Assembly: GCF_017829975.1 (NCBI RefSeq)
Contig: NZ_JAEEGA010000004.1
Span: 124,001-188,000, forward strand
Length of the DNA stretch: 64,000 nt
Direction of reading: 5' to 3'
DNA from: Vagococcus allomyrinae
GTDB taxonomy: Bacteria; Bacillota; Bacilli; Lactobacillales; Vagococcaceae
Part shown: positions 47,041 to 56,454 of the stretch, in pieces
How the letters are laid out: each line of letters opens with the position of its first letter
Numbering within the stretch: the first letter of the stretch is position 1
Made by a program: the position numbers and the translations under genes
Notes under the pieces: model-generated
Databases searched by the model: none
The model's input: only the letters and a program-made list of their open reading frames with translations
Told to the model about the DNA's origin: nothing

Positions 47041-47071
47041 TTAACAACCATTTCTAACAATTTGCTAACAA
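47041..47071 (-). promoter_or_regulatory. TTGTTAG direct repeats upstream of the ABC operon
   Basis: On the minus strand TTGTTAG-caaa-TTGTTAG repeats with an 11-nt period (47054-47060 and 47065-47071), and a further TTGTTAA at 47041-47047. Direct heptamers one helical turn apart are the usual binding pattern of OmpR-type regulators; the nearby regulator at 48972-49637 is the candidate. Confidence 0.45.
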
Positions 47072-47183
47072 ACCAAAAAAGATAGCCAATTGTAACTATG
47101 ACACCTAACCATTAATAATTGCCTTTAGTACCGACTTTAAGGATGTGCTACAATGGAATTACTATCAATTTAGGAGATATTCA

Positions 47184-47678
47184 ATGAAAAAAAAATTTAC
47201 TATTATATCAACATTATTAGTAACTGTAAGTATCGCACTCGTTATTATAGTTAATCAAACAGATAGCACTGACCTCAAAACCAAAGAAAAAAAAGTAATA
47301 AATAAAACTGCCCCCCCTTCATCAGTTGACACTTTATCAATAAACTCAGAGAACACTCGGCTTTTTATTGTCGACAATATGTCTACCAACCAAAATTTTT
47401 CGTTGAAATCACTTCACTATGCCAACGCCAATAACCAGTGGATTGAAACGACCCTTCATAGTTATTTTATTGAGGACTTCAGCACCCTTAATTATCAAGA
47501 ATATGACGCTGACATTCAAAAAAATGCCACGATTGATTTAGGTTTTCAAGTCAATTTTGAACCCAATTCCCATAACGCAATTTACTTTAAAGACATTCCT
47601 AATAGCGCCAAAAAAGTACAATTTTCATTTTCTGATAAGACATCAAAGATCGTTTCATTAAAATCAAAAAAGGAGTGA
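47184..47678 (+). CDS. Small secreted or membrane-anchored hypothetical protein
   Basis: About 164 residues from ATG 47184 (MKKKFTIIS), 6 nt after AGGAGAT; the longer frame adds 13 residues without a site. N-terminal hydrophobic segment (about 4-23) with no lipobox, a lysine-rich linker, then a soluble domain of beta character ending KSKKE. No family recognised. It lies between the ABC exporter and the two-component genes but on the opposite strand. Confidence 0.65.
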   Translation: MKKKFTIISTLLVTVSIALVIIVNQTDSTDLKTKEKKVINKTAPPSSVDTLSINSENTRLFIVDNMSTNQNFSLKSLHYANANNQWIETTLHSYFIEDFSTLNYQEYDADIQKNATIDLGFQVNFEPNSHNAIYFKDIPNSAKKVQFSFSDKTSKIVSLKSKKE

Positions 47679-47741
47679 CCTTCTAACAGTTGTATTAGAA
47701 AAATTGAGCAATCCCATCTTCTCTACCAAATAGAACATAAC

Positions 47742-47774
47742 AAAAGGCAATTACCTAATCTGGCATTGCCTTTT
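47742..47774 (+). terminator. Terminator of the small secreted protein gene
   Basis: AAAAGGCAAT and ATTGCCTTTT pair around a 13-nt loop, followed by CTTT. Confidence 0.85.
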
Positions 47775-47976
47775 CTTTACTATTTTTGGGTTCGATTAAA
47801 CAAAGACCATTCGAACGTTCTTAAGTCTATCATCAACAGTTTGAGAAATTGCACTGTCACTGCCTGAATCAAGTTTAGAAAACATAAAAACCAACAATCC
47901 TTTGATTCAGTTCTAGTAACTAACGACGGCCCTAGTTCAAAGGGAGTAGACAATTTCTACCAACCTATCTTCCCTG

Positions 47977-48975
47977 TTAAAAATACAAGGACACAGTTAG
48001 GCCCTGATCTTCACGAGTCACTTTGATAAATCCATGGTGTTTTAACATGATTTCTTGAGCTAAGTAAAGGCCGATCCCAAAACCAGCCTGATTATCGATT
48101 CTTTCTCCTCGATAAAAGCGTTGAAATATGGCGTGTTCCTCACCCCGTTCAATGCCAATTCCCCAATCGCGACAGCTAATCACAGTAAACATCTCATTTT
48201 GCGAAACTTGCAAACTAATCACACTATCCTCAAAAGAGTATTTAATGCTATTATCCAAAACATTAAACAGCGCTTCGCCTAACCAATTTGAATCATAGTC
48301 CGCAATAATTGGCTCATTATTTTCAAATTTAATGTCAATGTTTTTCCCTAAGGCCGCAGAATGAAGGCTAAAGACCGTTGCCAACAACAGCTCGTTCACA
48401 TTATTTGGCGAAACCTTTAATTGAATTAGGTCATTTTCAAAGCGTGACATTTTGATAAAACTTTCGATCAAAAATGTTAATTGACTTTCTGACAGCTCAA
48501 TGGCGTTAACATACGTTTGCTCAGTCGTTGACAAATCAGCCGACTGCTTTAGCAAGCTGCTATATGTTTTGATATTTACCAAAGGAGTTCGCAACTGATG
48601 AGCAATATCGCTAATTAATTGCTGCAAAACCTGCTGGTCGTGATTGATTTTGGCCTGATAGCCACTGTATTGCTCTTCTAAGCGCAATAATTCATGACTA
48701 ATCTTGCCGCTTAGGGTCTCTTTCAACTTAAGCTGAGAGCTCTCTGACATCAGACGGCCCTCTAAAAACGTTCGCAACAAATCGGCAATAAACTGCAGTT
48801 CTTTTTCCTGTTGTCGCCCTTGACCAAGGCCTAGCAACCAAAAACCGCCACTCATTAACAATACCAAAAGTAAGACCAAGTAATTCTGAGAAACAAAATA
48901 GATCATTGCAACAAATGCCACCGTTAACAACAACCATAGGAGGGGGTATTTTTTTGCTAGTCGCTGTTCTCTCAT
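47977..48975 (-). CDS. Intramembrane-sensing histidine kinase (VncS/BceS-like)
   Basis: 332 residues. Two closely spaced membrane helices (about 11-29 and 31-50) with almost no extracellular loop, no HAMP, then HisKA with His126 in DIAHQLRTPL and an ATPase domain with NVLDNSIKYS, CRDWGIGI and GFGIGLYLA. Such kinases usually sense through a partner ABC transporter. It overlaps its regulator by 4 nt. Confidence 0.88.
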   Translation of the reverse strand: MREQRLAKKYPLLWLLLTVAFVAMIYFVSQNYLVLLLVLLMSGGFWLLGLGQGRQQEKELQFIADLLRTFLEGRLMSESSQLKLKETLSGKISHELLRLEEQYSGYQAKINHDQQVLQQLISDIAHQLRTPLVNIKTYSSLLKQSADLSTTEQTYVNAIELSESQLTFLIESFIKMSRFENDLIQLKVSPNNVNELLLATVFSLHSAALGKNIDIKFENNEPIIADYDSNWLGEALFNVLDNSIKYSFEDSVISLQVSQNEMFTVISCRDWGIGIERGEEHAIFQRFYRGERIDNQAGFGIGLYLAQEIMLKHHGFIKVTREDQGLTVSLYF

Positions 48976-49637
48976 TGGTTACTCCCAAACACATACCCCA
49001 TGCCAAAGATATTCCGAATAAAATCTGGTCCCTCGGCCTTAAGTTCAATTTTCTTTTTCAACCGATTTATCGTCACACTGACTGTGTTATCACCAACAAA
49101 ATCACCATTCACGTCCCAAATATGTCTCAAAAGCGTTTCCTTTGATAAAACTTGGCCTTCGTGAGAGGTAAGAAAAAGCAATAACTGATACTCTTTCGCC
49201 GTTAATTTAAGCAATTCGTTTTGGAAGTAGACTTGCTTTTCCGAAAAATTTAAGGACAACTCTCCATAATGATAGCTCTCGGCAAGCTGATTGCGACTTA
49301 AGATTACCTTAATTCGTCGCTTTAACACCTCTAAAGAAAAAGGTTTGACGATATAGTCTTCAGCCCCTAGATCATAACCATGCAAAATATCTGACTCCTC
49401 GTCACGGGCAGTCAAAAAAATTACAGGCATCAGCATTTTTTTGCCAATCTCATAACCTAATCCATCAGGTAAATTAATATCCAATATACATAAATCAAGC
49501 TTTTCTGTCATCATGGCTAAGCCTTCTTTGACCGTCGAACCACTGACCGTTTGATAACCAACTTGCTCCAAACCGATGACTAAGGCTTCTCTTAGCAAGG
49601 GATCATCTTCAACGATACCAATCTTAGCCAATTTCAT
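48972..49637 (-). CDS. Response regulator, OmpR family (VncR-like)
   Basis: 221 residues. Receiver with VEDD acid pocket, Asp53 (LDINLPDG), Thr in LTARDEE, Lys in VKPFSLEVL; winged helix ending SVTINRLKKKIEL and IRNIFGMGYVF. Likely controls the ABC exporter at 43744-47006, whose promoter region has TTGTTAG direct repeats. Confidence 0.92.
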   Translation of the reverse strand: MKLAKIGIVEDDPLLREALVIGLEQVGYQTVSGSTVKEGLAMMTEKLDLCILDINLPDGLGYEIGKKMLMPVIFLTARDEESDILHGYDLGAEDYIVKPFSLEVLKRRIKVILSRNQLAESYHYGELSLNFSEKQVYFQNELLKLTAKEYQLLLFLTSHEGQVLSKETLLRHIWDVNGDFVGDNTVSVTINRLKKKIELKAEGPDFIRNIFGMGYVFGSNQ

Positions 49638-49663
49638 TCCCCCCTAACATCTTTTAGACTTTC

Positions 49664-49672
49664 AGTATAGCA
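49664..49672 (-). promoter_or_regulatory. Extended -10 promoter of the VncRS-like pair
   Basis: TGCTATACT on the minus strand: TGn before TATACT, 27 nt above the regulator start. The -35 is weak. Confidence 0.5.
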
Positions 49673-49710
49673 TAAAAAAATGGCAAAAAAGACCACTACA
49701 AACGAGCGTT

Positions 49711-50439
49711 TCATTTCTCACTAATGGCGTTAACTTGTTTCCCCATGGCCGATTTTGAGGAAATAAGTCGCGTCCGTCCACTAACAGCAACCAACGTTTC
49801 CAGCTCTTTTAAGGCATCTTTAGCCACCCATTGTTTAGCTTTAGATGCTTGTTTTAACATAGTTTTTGCCGTAAGCACACTCAATTCCTTAGAAGCTTCA
49901 CTCGTTTTCCCAAGTTCTCGAAGGGCCCAAGAAGCCGCTTTTTTTACTAATAAACGTTCATCCTCAGAATAGTTTGCGATTAATTCCAGATATGCTTTGA
50001 TCTCATCGATGGTTAAAGCCGCGTGAGTAGACGTGCTAGCAATTAAAGAAAAGGCAGCACGCTTATAAAATAGCTGATCAGAGCTAATCCATTTCGTGAT
50101 ATTTTGGTCAAAATCAGGCCGTTTAATCAAAATCGTTTTACAAAATAAGTCACATAAATCCCATGAAATGATGCCATCCATCAACATATTGATATCAGCT
50201 TCAGTGCATTCATTCGGTTCTAGGGCAAGCACAGACAAGATTTTGCACTCATGGTAATTCGTTGACCATAACTCGATTAGAAACGCTTTTTCCTTTGGCA
50301 GCTTTTTGGCCAATTTGCGCAACTCAGGCGTTGGAACACCAAACGTATGCTCTTCGGGAATTCCTAATTTGACAACGTTCTGCTTAAATTTGTCTGACGC
50401 ATGATTGCGCAAATAAAGTGTAATTTCATCAACCTTCAT
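49711..50439 (-). CDS. DNA alkylation repair protein, AlkD-like HEAT-repeat glycosylase
   Basis: 242 residues made of helical HEAT repeats: GVPTPELRKLAKKL near residue 35, TNYHECKILSVLALEP, SWDLCDLFCKTIL, and the ALRELGKTSEASKELSVL repeat. AlkD removes N3- and N7-alkylated purines. The Trp/Asp pattern of the substrate cleft (SWDLCD) is kept. The C-terminal tail is Lys-rich. Monocistronic. Confidence 0.88.
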   Translation of the reverse strand: MKVDEITLYLRNHASDKFKQNVVKLGIPEEHTFGVPTPELRKLAKKLPKEKAFLIELWSTNYHECKILSVLALEPNECTEADINMLMDGIISWDLCDLFCKTILIKRPDFDQNITKWISSDQLFYKRAAFSLIASTSTHAALTIDEIKAYLELIANYSEDERLLVKKAASWALRELGKTSEASKELSVLTAKTMLKQASKAKQWVAKDALKELETLVAVSGRTRLISSKSAMGKQVNAISEK

Positions 50440-50640
50440 TTTCTACCCCTTCTTCCAGTCATTCATAAATAGGCTTTAAAGTTTAAGAGCCTCACCCACT
50501 TATTCTCTCTTAATTTTCTCATAGTTATCTACATCTATCAATCCAAAATAACCGATACACCTACTAGATTCTCGTCTGTCAGGCTCTATCTTTAGTATTG
50601 AGCCATAAGATTTCTTCATGCACACCAACTGTCGCGATCA
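50440..50640. other. Gene-free stretch
   Basis: AT-rich, no frame with a ribosome binding site recognised on either strand. Confidence 0.5.
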
Positions 50641-50912
50641 TTATCCTTGCCTAACACCTTTAGCTCTAGTCTGCTTTCCCCTGACATCATTTAACACCCA
50701 ATAAGTTAGCACAATTAATAGCAAAACAAAATGCCGATAATGAAAAGATGCTGACGGAACATAGCTCCTTCAAATGTCGCAACCATTGTCTCGTGCAAGT
50801 TAATATAAAACATCAGTGACCATAAGAATGGCTGATACGTTAACAAGAGGGGCACTTGTGACAGAATAGTCAAACTTAAAATTCCCAGTAATAACACTTT
50901 CTCAGACTCCAT
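50641..50912 (-). pseudogene. Frameshifted small membrane protein
   Basis: The ATG frame at 50912 gives MESEKVLLLGILSLTILSQV and two hydrophobic helices, then stops after 65 residues in a T-rich stretch (50715). In the +2 frame the sequence continues as a third helix and a basic tail (LLLIVLTYWVLNDVRGKQTR, AKGVRQG) to a TAA at 50641. Joining them gives a three-helix protein of about 88 residues with a positive tail. No ribosome binding site is visible, so decay is likely. Family unknown. Confidence 0.4.
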
Positions 50913-51156
50913 ATTTGAGGCATCAATTCAATTACTAAAAATTATCTTTAAATAAAACCTTCTTATCGCCATTACATAAATCAATCAACATGCCGCAGGC
51001 CACAAAGGATCTTTCTTGACTCTCGATAAACGAATCAATTGATCGTTAGGCTTTTTGCCAAATTATTTGGTCTTGACTATTGATAATACCAGCTCACTTA
51101 CTTAAAAATAGCCTCCCTTCTTAACAGACAATCCCACTAACAACACACCGTTGATT
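50913..51156. other. Gene-free stretch before the hydrolase gene
   Basis: I see no coding frame. The region ends at the palindromic operator at 51157. Confidence 0.45.
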
Positions 51157-51181
51157 TTGTGAAGAATCAATCACTTCACAA
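51157..51181. promoter_or_regulatory. Perfect 8-9-8 inverted repeat, likely operator
   Basis: TTGTGAAG-aatcaatca-CTTCACAA, upstream of a TTTTCA-17-TATACT promoter (about 51198-51226) of the hydrolase gene. This looks like a repressor or activator site; no regulator gene is adjacent. Confidence 0.5.
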
Positions 51182-51309
51182 GTTGTGCTTTGCTACTTTT
51201 CACGAACAAAAAAATCCTTTATACTGGCTTTGAATGACTAATCCAAATCACTTAAGAGGACTTATATAAGGAATGATACTCTTAATTAAATTTGAAAGGA
51301 GACTTCATT

Positions 51310-52173
51310 TTGAAGACAATTCAAATGACAAAAACAACCATTAATCGAGACGGATTTCAAGGTCGCTATTTCGCCAGTCAGCAGCGGGACATAGCTCTGC
51401 TTGTATTAGGTGGCAGTGAAGGTAGTGTAGCCTTCACTAATTCCGTGGCAAAGTCTTTCAGCGCTATCGGAATATCGGCCCTAGCCGTTTACTATTTCCG
51501 AACGATCCAAACGGGCTGTTCACTATCAAACATTCCAGTGGAAACCATCGAACATGCGGTAAACTGGCTTAAAAACAGCGGGACAAAAAAAATTATTGTT
51601 TACGGTCTATCTAAAGGAGCAGAACTTGCCCTTCTCGCTGCCTCATTAATCGCCGAAATTAACGGGGTGATTGCCGTCTCAGGTTCGTGCTGTATTTTCG
51701 AAGGGTTAACTTGGAATCTTAAATCATCAGGAAAATCTAGTTGGCAATGGCGCGACAACGAGGTACCCTACGTATCAACCAGTGGCGCTGTGCCAAGCTT
51801 CTTCTCTACTCTAATAAAAAATGGTGAGATGAATTATTTTGACAGTTTTAATCGGTTGCTTGAAGTTGAAATGACAGAAAACACAGTAATCCACGTCGAG
51901 AATATCAAAGGTCCTATTCTCCTTTTATCTGCCAAGGAAGACGTCGTATGGCCTTCCAAGCGAATGAATGAGTTAATTATTAACAGACTTGAGGAAAAAA
52001 AGTTTAAATACAATTACTCCCATAAAACATTTTCGCCAGCTAGTCACTTTCTCACGCCAACACACCAGCTTATTTACTCTATATTCCGCTTAGAGCGTAA
52101 CAATAAACCCTTATGTAGACTTGCGCGCCAACAAGCATTTGACTGTACACTTGATTTTTTAGCTGATTTTTGA
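51310..52173 (+). CDS. Alpha/beta hydrolase with BAAT C-terminal-type domain
   Basis: About 287 residues from TTG 51310; GAAAGGAG lies inside the first codons of the longer frame at 51292, so that start is rejected. Nucleophile elbow YGLSKGAEL (Ser), acid Asp in SAKEDVVWPS, base His in SPASHFLTP, and VLGGSEG for the oxyanion region. This layout is that of acyl-CoA thioesterase/BAAT C-terminal proteins, often of unknown substrate in bacteria. Monocistronic between an operator-like palindrome and a strong terminator. Confidence 0.8.
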   Translation: MKTIQMTKTTINRDGFQGRYFASQQRDIALLVLGGSEGSVAFTNSVAKSFSAIGISALAVYYFRTIQTGCSLSNIPVETIEHAVNWLKNSGTKKIIVYGLSKGAELALLAASLIAEINGVIAVSGSCCIFEGLTWNLKSSGKSSWQWRDNEVPYVSTSGAVPSFFSTLIKNGEMNYFDSFNRLLEVEMTENTVIHVENIKGPILLLSAKEDVVWPSKRMNELIINRLEEKKFKYNYSHKTFSPASHFLTPTHQLIYSIFRLERNNKPLCRLARQQAFDCTLDFLADF

Positions 52174-52229
52174 TGATCGACCAGCGAACTACTGCTAGCT
52201 TACTTTACTATTAACAGGAAGTAGTTAAC

Positions 52230-52280
52230 ACAGCGACCCCTCTGGGAAGTCAAATCTGGCCTTCGAAGAGGGGTCGCTGT
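52230..52280. terminator. Long bidirectional terminator
   Basis: ACAGCGACCCCTCT and AGAGGGGTCGCTGT pair over 14 bp, with an inner GGAAG/CTTCG-type extension. It separates the convergent hydrolase and CotH genes. T tracts are absent on both sides. Confidence 0.75.
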
Positions 52281-52295
52281 CATGTTATCTCGTGA

Positions 52296-55200
52296 TTAAT
52301 GTTTGGTCAAAGGTCCCCAATTATTAGCACTGTATGCTCGAATCGTTAATTGCGCGTCTTCAGGTAACTTGGTTTCAGCTTTATACACAAAAGCCTGAGG
52401 CGCTATCACCCCATTCGCTCCCATTGGATCAGAGCCATCTAATGTGTAATAGGTGATCGTATTAGGATTAGGGTTGGTCAATTTAAGTTCAGCGGCTGCT
52501 TGACTGATTTCCACTGGTTTATAGCTATGGGCCATCTGATATTTTGCCCACATATCAAGTGAAAATTGGACACGATCAGGTACTTGATTGAGTATTTTAA
52601 CTTGTTGATTTAACCAGTCTTGATACATCGTTTTTCTGGCGCCCATAAAGGCGGCGTCAAGTTTGTAAGCATCCTTCAATTCATCGATATTGCGTTGAAT
52701 TTGATTAGTGACATTGCTAATTGAAAGAGGGGTCGTTGATTGAGATAGATTGCTAGTTACCGGTCCAAATTGTGTTAATACCTCATCTTTAACAAGAGTT
52801 TTAAATTCTAAATTACCAGCCGTCGCTATTGTACTGTCGCCAGAAAAGAAACCAAAAAGTCCCCCAGGTCCCTTCCGTGAAATGCTATCAATATTCCATT
52901 TATAACGATACGTCCCACCACCGGCTAGAGCTGAAAAACCTGTACCGATCAGATTATTATTGTGGAAAGCCCCATCTGTGTCATTGATGTTAAAAGTCAT
53001 TTTAACAGCATCGCTTTTTCCTTCTAAGACGGCATTTTCCACCACTGCATCAATTTCTCGTTCAGTATCAACAAACATAAAGAGAATTTGTGTTTTAATA
53101 AAGTCATCAACATCGATGTACTTTTTAGCCTCCTGAAAATCTTTTGTGGCAAGTATTTTCTTAATCGCTGGCCAAACCGTTAAATCCCCATCTTCTACTA
53201 TCCCATAAGGAAAATAGCCATCTTGAAAACGGATCTTAGTATAATCACTGTCGTTGCCACCGAAATACTCTTCAAACATTTTCTCACCAAAATCTTCTCG
53301 AAGAGTTTTAATGCCCATGTATTTGCCATTGTAAAAATAGTTAACATAGCGAGCGCTTAACGCAATTTTCCCCATTTGGCTGGCTAATGTATTGGTGACT
53401 AATTCGTCATAACGGTTATAACCTAAGCCATAAATATCATTTTGCGGGCCATCTTGACCTTCTTTTAATTCAAGTTTGGCAAACTTGTTAACAACAGGAT
53501 ATGGTTCACCAGGTGTCGCTTCAAAGAACGGATAATTAGCCTTTTTTGTAAGAGCGTTGCGATTGAACTTAGCCGCAACACCTGAGTTGTATTGATACGC
53601 GCTAACTTGCCCAAATTTTTTATTAGCCGATAAACTGAAAAAATCGCCCTTGCCATTTTCAGTGTGATTGTCAATATATTCAAAGGTACCAAAACTATCC
53701 AGTAAGGTTAAAGCAGTCGAATTGCTCGTCATAGAGACAATCGGAAATTGTTTCATACCAAGAGCGTATTCCTCCGTCGTGATGTTCCCTTTGTATAGCC
53801 ACTGATAGCCACTGATTTTTTCATTAGGATAGTTATTTTCAAAGACATAGGTCTGGGCTGTAACCCCTGTGTTATAGTCATCACTATAGGCATAGGCTTT
53901 TACAACCGTTGTTTGGTTAATAGCCACAGGCTTCTGATAAATGGTTCCTTTTGTCTCACTTGGATCGCTACCATCAGTCGTATAACGAATTGTTAAAGCA
54001 GGGTCCGTTACTAATTCCAGTTGGAAGGAACTTGAATAAAGCCCACGAGTATGGCTGAAACTTAGACTTTGATCAGCTTTAGCTTGATTGTTCGATTGAC
54101 CGAAACTAGGCTGGTTAATCAACGTCACTTGGTCGCTACCGTCCGGTTTACGTCCGAAGGTTTGGTTGTATTTTTGTTTCAAGTAGTCCAACGAATCAAT
54201 TGTACGCATGGATGGCTCACTCGTATCGATCAAGTTTACCGTCCCAGACCCACTTAGAGAAAAAGCCCCGTGATCATTACCTAAATCAGGCTGCTGATCC
54301 ATGTAAATAACTTTAAATCCATTAGCAGGAATTAAGAGGTTTGCCAAATTCGATTGTTTCTTTTTACTCGTAAGGGCTATTTCAGGCGTTAATAACACTG
54401 GCTGATCGTGATGATTGTATAATTCTAACCATCCCGCCTTTGAAGCAACACTTCCTTCAGCCGCGACTTCATTGATAAAGACTTCTTTAATCTCTTGGGG
54501 ATCAGAGATAACATCGGTTAAAGTAAAAGGCGTATCGCTGTATCGATAATTAATGACTAGTCGAGGTGGATTAGTTGAACCATAGGAATAAACACTGCCG
54601 ATAAAATTATCACCATCAATTTTAAACGCCAGAGATTGGCCCGACTGCCACCCGGCTAAGCGCGTTTCATTGATGATATTGCTTAAGTTAGGTGTTCGAA
54701 TTGTCGTGTTGCGACTTGTAAAGTTGCTTTGTTGGAACGGAATAGCTAAAGTGCTGTATGAGCGATTGCTGATATTTTTTGCAATCCCTTTGTAGGTTTC
54801 AGGCTCTCCAAGCTCTGCGCGGATCTCCATATTAGCAGTGGCAGGTCGGCTAGTGGTGGTAGCCGTCACAAACTCAAGATAGGCATCTTCGATCTCCGCA
54901 TTTTCAGGCAGTTCCACTTGATTAAAACGAATCCCAGTTTGTTGTTTATTGCCTGCTGAAGGGACTCCGTAATGGCCACCAATCTCCAGGTTACTGCTTG
55001 TCGTTACAGCTAAACCAATGCCAAACTCTTCAGCATCATCTGAATTAACGCTCGTTGTCACGATGGTTTGATCGTGTTCAGTCTCATATTCAAGGACTAG
55101 TTTTGGGGCAAAGGTCGGATTAGATTCAAAAGAACGCGCGATATAACTACCACTTCTGCTACCGACGATTTTAAAAACAACATCATCCAATCCCGCCTTT

Positions 55201-55805
55201 TGTGAACTCACTTCATCAAAAATCGCCATCAGACTTTCCGTTGTCAATTGATCGTTGACGGCAACTTTTGCAGGTGTTTGGACTTCTACAAAATTCTGAC
55301 TCATCTGACGATTTTTAAAGGTAGCACCTTGATAGGTAAAAGCTGTAGCTTCACTGGTTTCTCCGAAAATTTGGAACTGAGTAGGAGACGTCGACACATT
55401 ACGAGCTGTAAAAATTAAGTAAGCATTCGTTAATATAGCGCCAGCTGGGAGATTAAGATTACTAAACCGTAAAAAAGTGTCATAAGTAGTTGGGCCATGT
55501 AAGTCAAGACCAGTACTGGTTAAATTAACAGAGGAATAGTTTGTTTCAGCATCATCATTTCGCGTGGTGATGCTAATCTCTTTACGAATTTGGAAGGTAT
55601 TCCCCGTTTCTATACTAGTAGTTTGGATGGGAATGGCCTCGGTGTTTTCCGAAGGCGCTTCTTCAAAAGGCTCTGTTCCTTCCTGATCATCACTGCTTAT
55701 TTCAGCGATATTATCTGAGGAGACCTCATCTGTCGCAAAAATGGTTGGGGCATAAAAAAGGCCACTGACAAAAATGGTAATTAACAATAAGCTAACTTTT
55801 TTCAT
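52296..55805 (-). CDS. Large secreted CotH-kinase protein with DNRLRE-like, lamin-tail and chitobiase-C domains
   Basis: 1169 residues. Sec signal peptide (about 1-24, cut near FAT/DE), acidic linker, two DNRLRE/CBM-like repeats (about 72-235 and 250-420: LRFSNLNLPAGAILTNAYL against IRFNQVELPENAEIEDAYL), a lamin-tail domain (about 442-540), a chitobiase C-terminal-type segment (YTTDGSDPSE), a CotH kinase domain (about 690-1020: YNGKYMGIKTLREDFGEKMF, NINDTDGAF) and a final YYTLDGSDP segment. CotH kinases phosphorylate secreted or coat proteins. No LPxTG or C-terminal anchor. Single gene; TATAAT at 55900-55905. Confidence 0.88.
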   Translation of the reverse strand: MKKVSLLLITIFVSGLFYAPTIFATDEVSSDNIAEISSDDQEGTEPFEEAPSENTEAIPIQTTSIETGNTFQIRKEISITTRNDDAETNYSSVNLTSTGLDLHGPTTYDTFLRFSNLNLPAGAILTNAYLIFTARNVSTSPTQFQIFGETSEATAFTYQGATFKNRQMSQNFVEVQTPAKVAVNDQLTTESLMAIFDEVSSQKAGLDDVVFKIVGSRSGSYIARSFESNPTFAPKLVLEYETEHDQTIVTTSVNSDDAEEFGIGLAVTTSSNLEIGGHYGVPSAGNKQQTGIRFNQVELPENAEIEDAYLEFVTATTTSRPATANMEIRAELGEPETYKGIAKNISNRSYSTLAIPFQQSNFTSRNTTIRTPNLSNIINETRLAGWQSGQSLAFKIDGDNFIGSVYSYGSTNPPRLVINYRYSDTPFTLTDVISDPQEIKEVFINEVAAEGSVASKAGWLELYNHHDQPVLLTPEIALTSKKKQSNLANLLIPANGFKVIYMDQQPDLGNDHGAFSLSGSGTVNLIDTSEPSMRTIDSLDYLKQKYNQTFGRKPDGSDQVTLINQPSFGQSNNQAKADQSLSFSHTRGLYSSSFQLELVTDPALTIRYTTDGSDPSETKGTIYQKPVAINQTTVVKAYAYSDDYNTGVTAQTYVFENNYPNEKISGYQWLYKGNITTEEYALGMKQFPIVSMTSNSTALTLLDSFGTFEYIDNHTENGKGDFFSLSANKKFGQVSAYQYNSGVAAKFNRNALTKKANYPFFEATPGEPYPVVNKFAKLELKEGQDGPQNDIYGLGYNRYDELVTNTLASQMGKIALSARYVNYFYNGKYMGIKTLREDFGEKMFEEYFGGNDSDYTKIRFQDGYFPYGIVEDGDLTVWPAIKKILATKDFQEAKKYIDVDDFIKTQILFMFVDTEREIDAVVENAVLEGKSDAVKMTFNINDTDGAFHNNNLIGTGFSALAGGGTYRYKWNIDSISRKGPGGLFGFFSGDSTIATAGNLEFKTLVKDEVLTQFGPVTSNLSQSTTPLSISNVTNQIQRNIDELKDAYKLDAAFMGARKTMYQDWLNQQVKILNQVPDRVQFSLDMWAKYQMAHSYKPVEISQAAAELKLTNPNPNTITYYTLDGSDPMGANGVIAPQAFVYKAETKLPEDAQLTIRAYSANNWGPLTKH

Positions 55806-55899
55806 TTGAATCTCCTTCTCCTTTATACATCTTAATCCCGCTTGTTAAGAGTATAATCCAGCTAATTTAATTGTGGTTAATATGACAAAATCGCTACTC

Positions 55900-55905
55900 A
55901 TTATA
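55900..55905 (-). promoter_or_regulatory. -10 element of the CotH gene promoter
   Basis: TATAAT on the minus strand with TTCGTA 17 nt above. A second possible -10 (TATACT) lies nearer the gene. Confidence 0.4.
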
Positions 55906-55929
55906 CCACAAAGGAAACCTTATACGAAC

Positions 55930-56274
55930 GGCAATAACATGCAAAATGTGCGTCAATAGTGGTACTATATTAAGAAAAAGGACAATATAGACCATAACAG
56001 TCGATCATTCTCTTTAATTATTTTAACTAAACCAAACAAAATCCTAATTTATCATGACTGTTGGCTTTGCTAAAAGCAACTCATTACCATACATCTGTCT
56101 TTTTAGAGAGATTTGATCAACTTTGGCTTCAACACCATTTAGTTAAACTTTTTTTATTTGACTTTCTCAGGCCGCTAACTCTGGTAACAGCATAACCTTT
56201 CTCCTATATAAAATTGGTATCAATCCAGCCTAATTTAATGTACAATTAAAATATAAAAAATAAGAGGTGATTAT
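55930..56274. other. Largely gene-free stretch with a possible minus-strand gene relic
   Basis: Minus-strand frame 56142 to 56044 reads LNGVEAKVDQISLKRQMYGN-ELLLAKPTVMIN then TAG; it looks like a real C-terminus but has no start codon or ribosome binding site. No family recognised. The rest shows nothing. Confidence 0.3.
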
Positions 56275-56454
56275 TTGTTAACATTATTATTTCTATTATC
56301 AACCATTAGTTTCGTTTTAATCTTTCTTATGCCCTTTGTTCAAAAAAAAGACTTGGGAAAACTCTATACCACGTTGACATTATTACAAGGCGGCTCGATT
56401 GGCGCCACTTTTGGTATTTTGCTTGTCATGCTTATTAAAGGACGTTCTTTTTAA
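56275..56454 (+). CDS. Small two-helix membrane protein, 59 aa
   Basis: TTG start at 56275 after AGAGGTGATTA. Two hydrophobic helices (about 2-20 and 33-52) joined by QKKDLGK, ending LIKGRSF. Reminiscent of small DUF-type membrane proteins in lactobacilli, but not recognised. First of the run of small plus-strand genes. Confidence 0.6.
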   Translation: MLTLLFLLSTISFVLIFLMPFVQKKDLGKLYTTLTLLQGGSIGATFGILLVMLIKGRSF

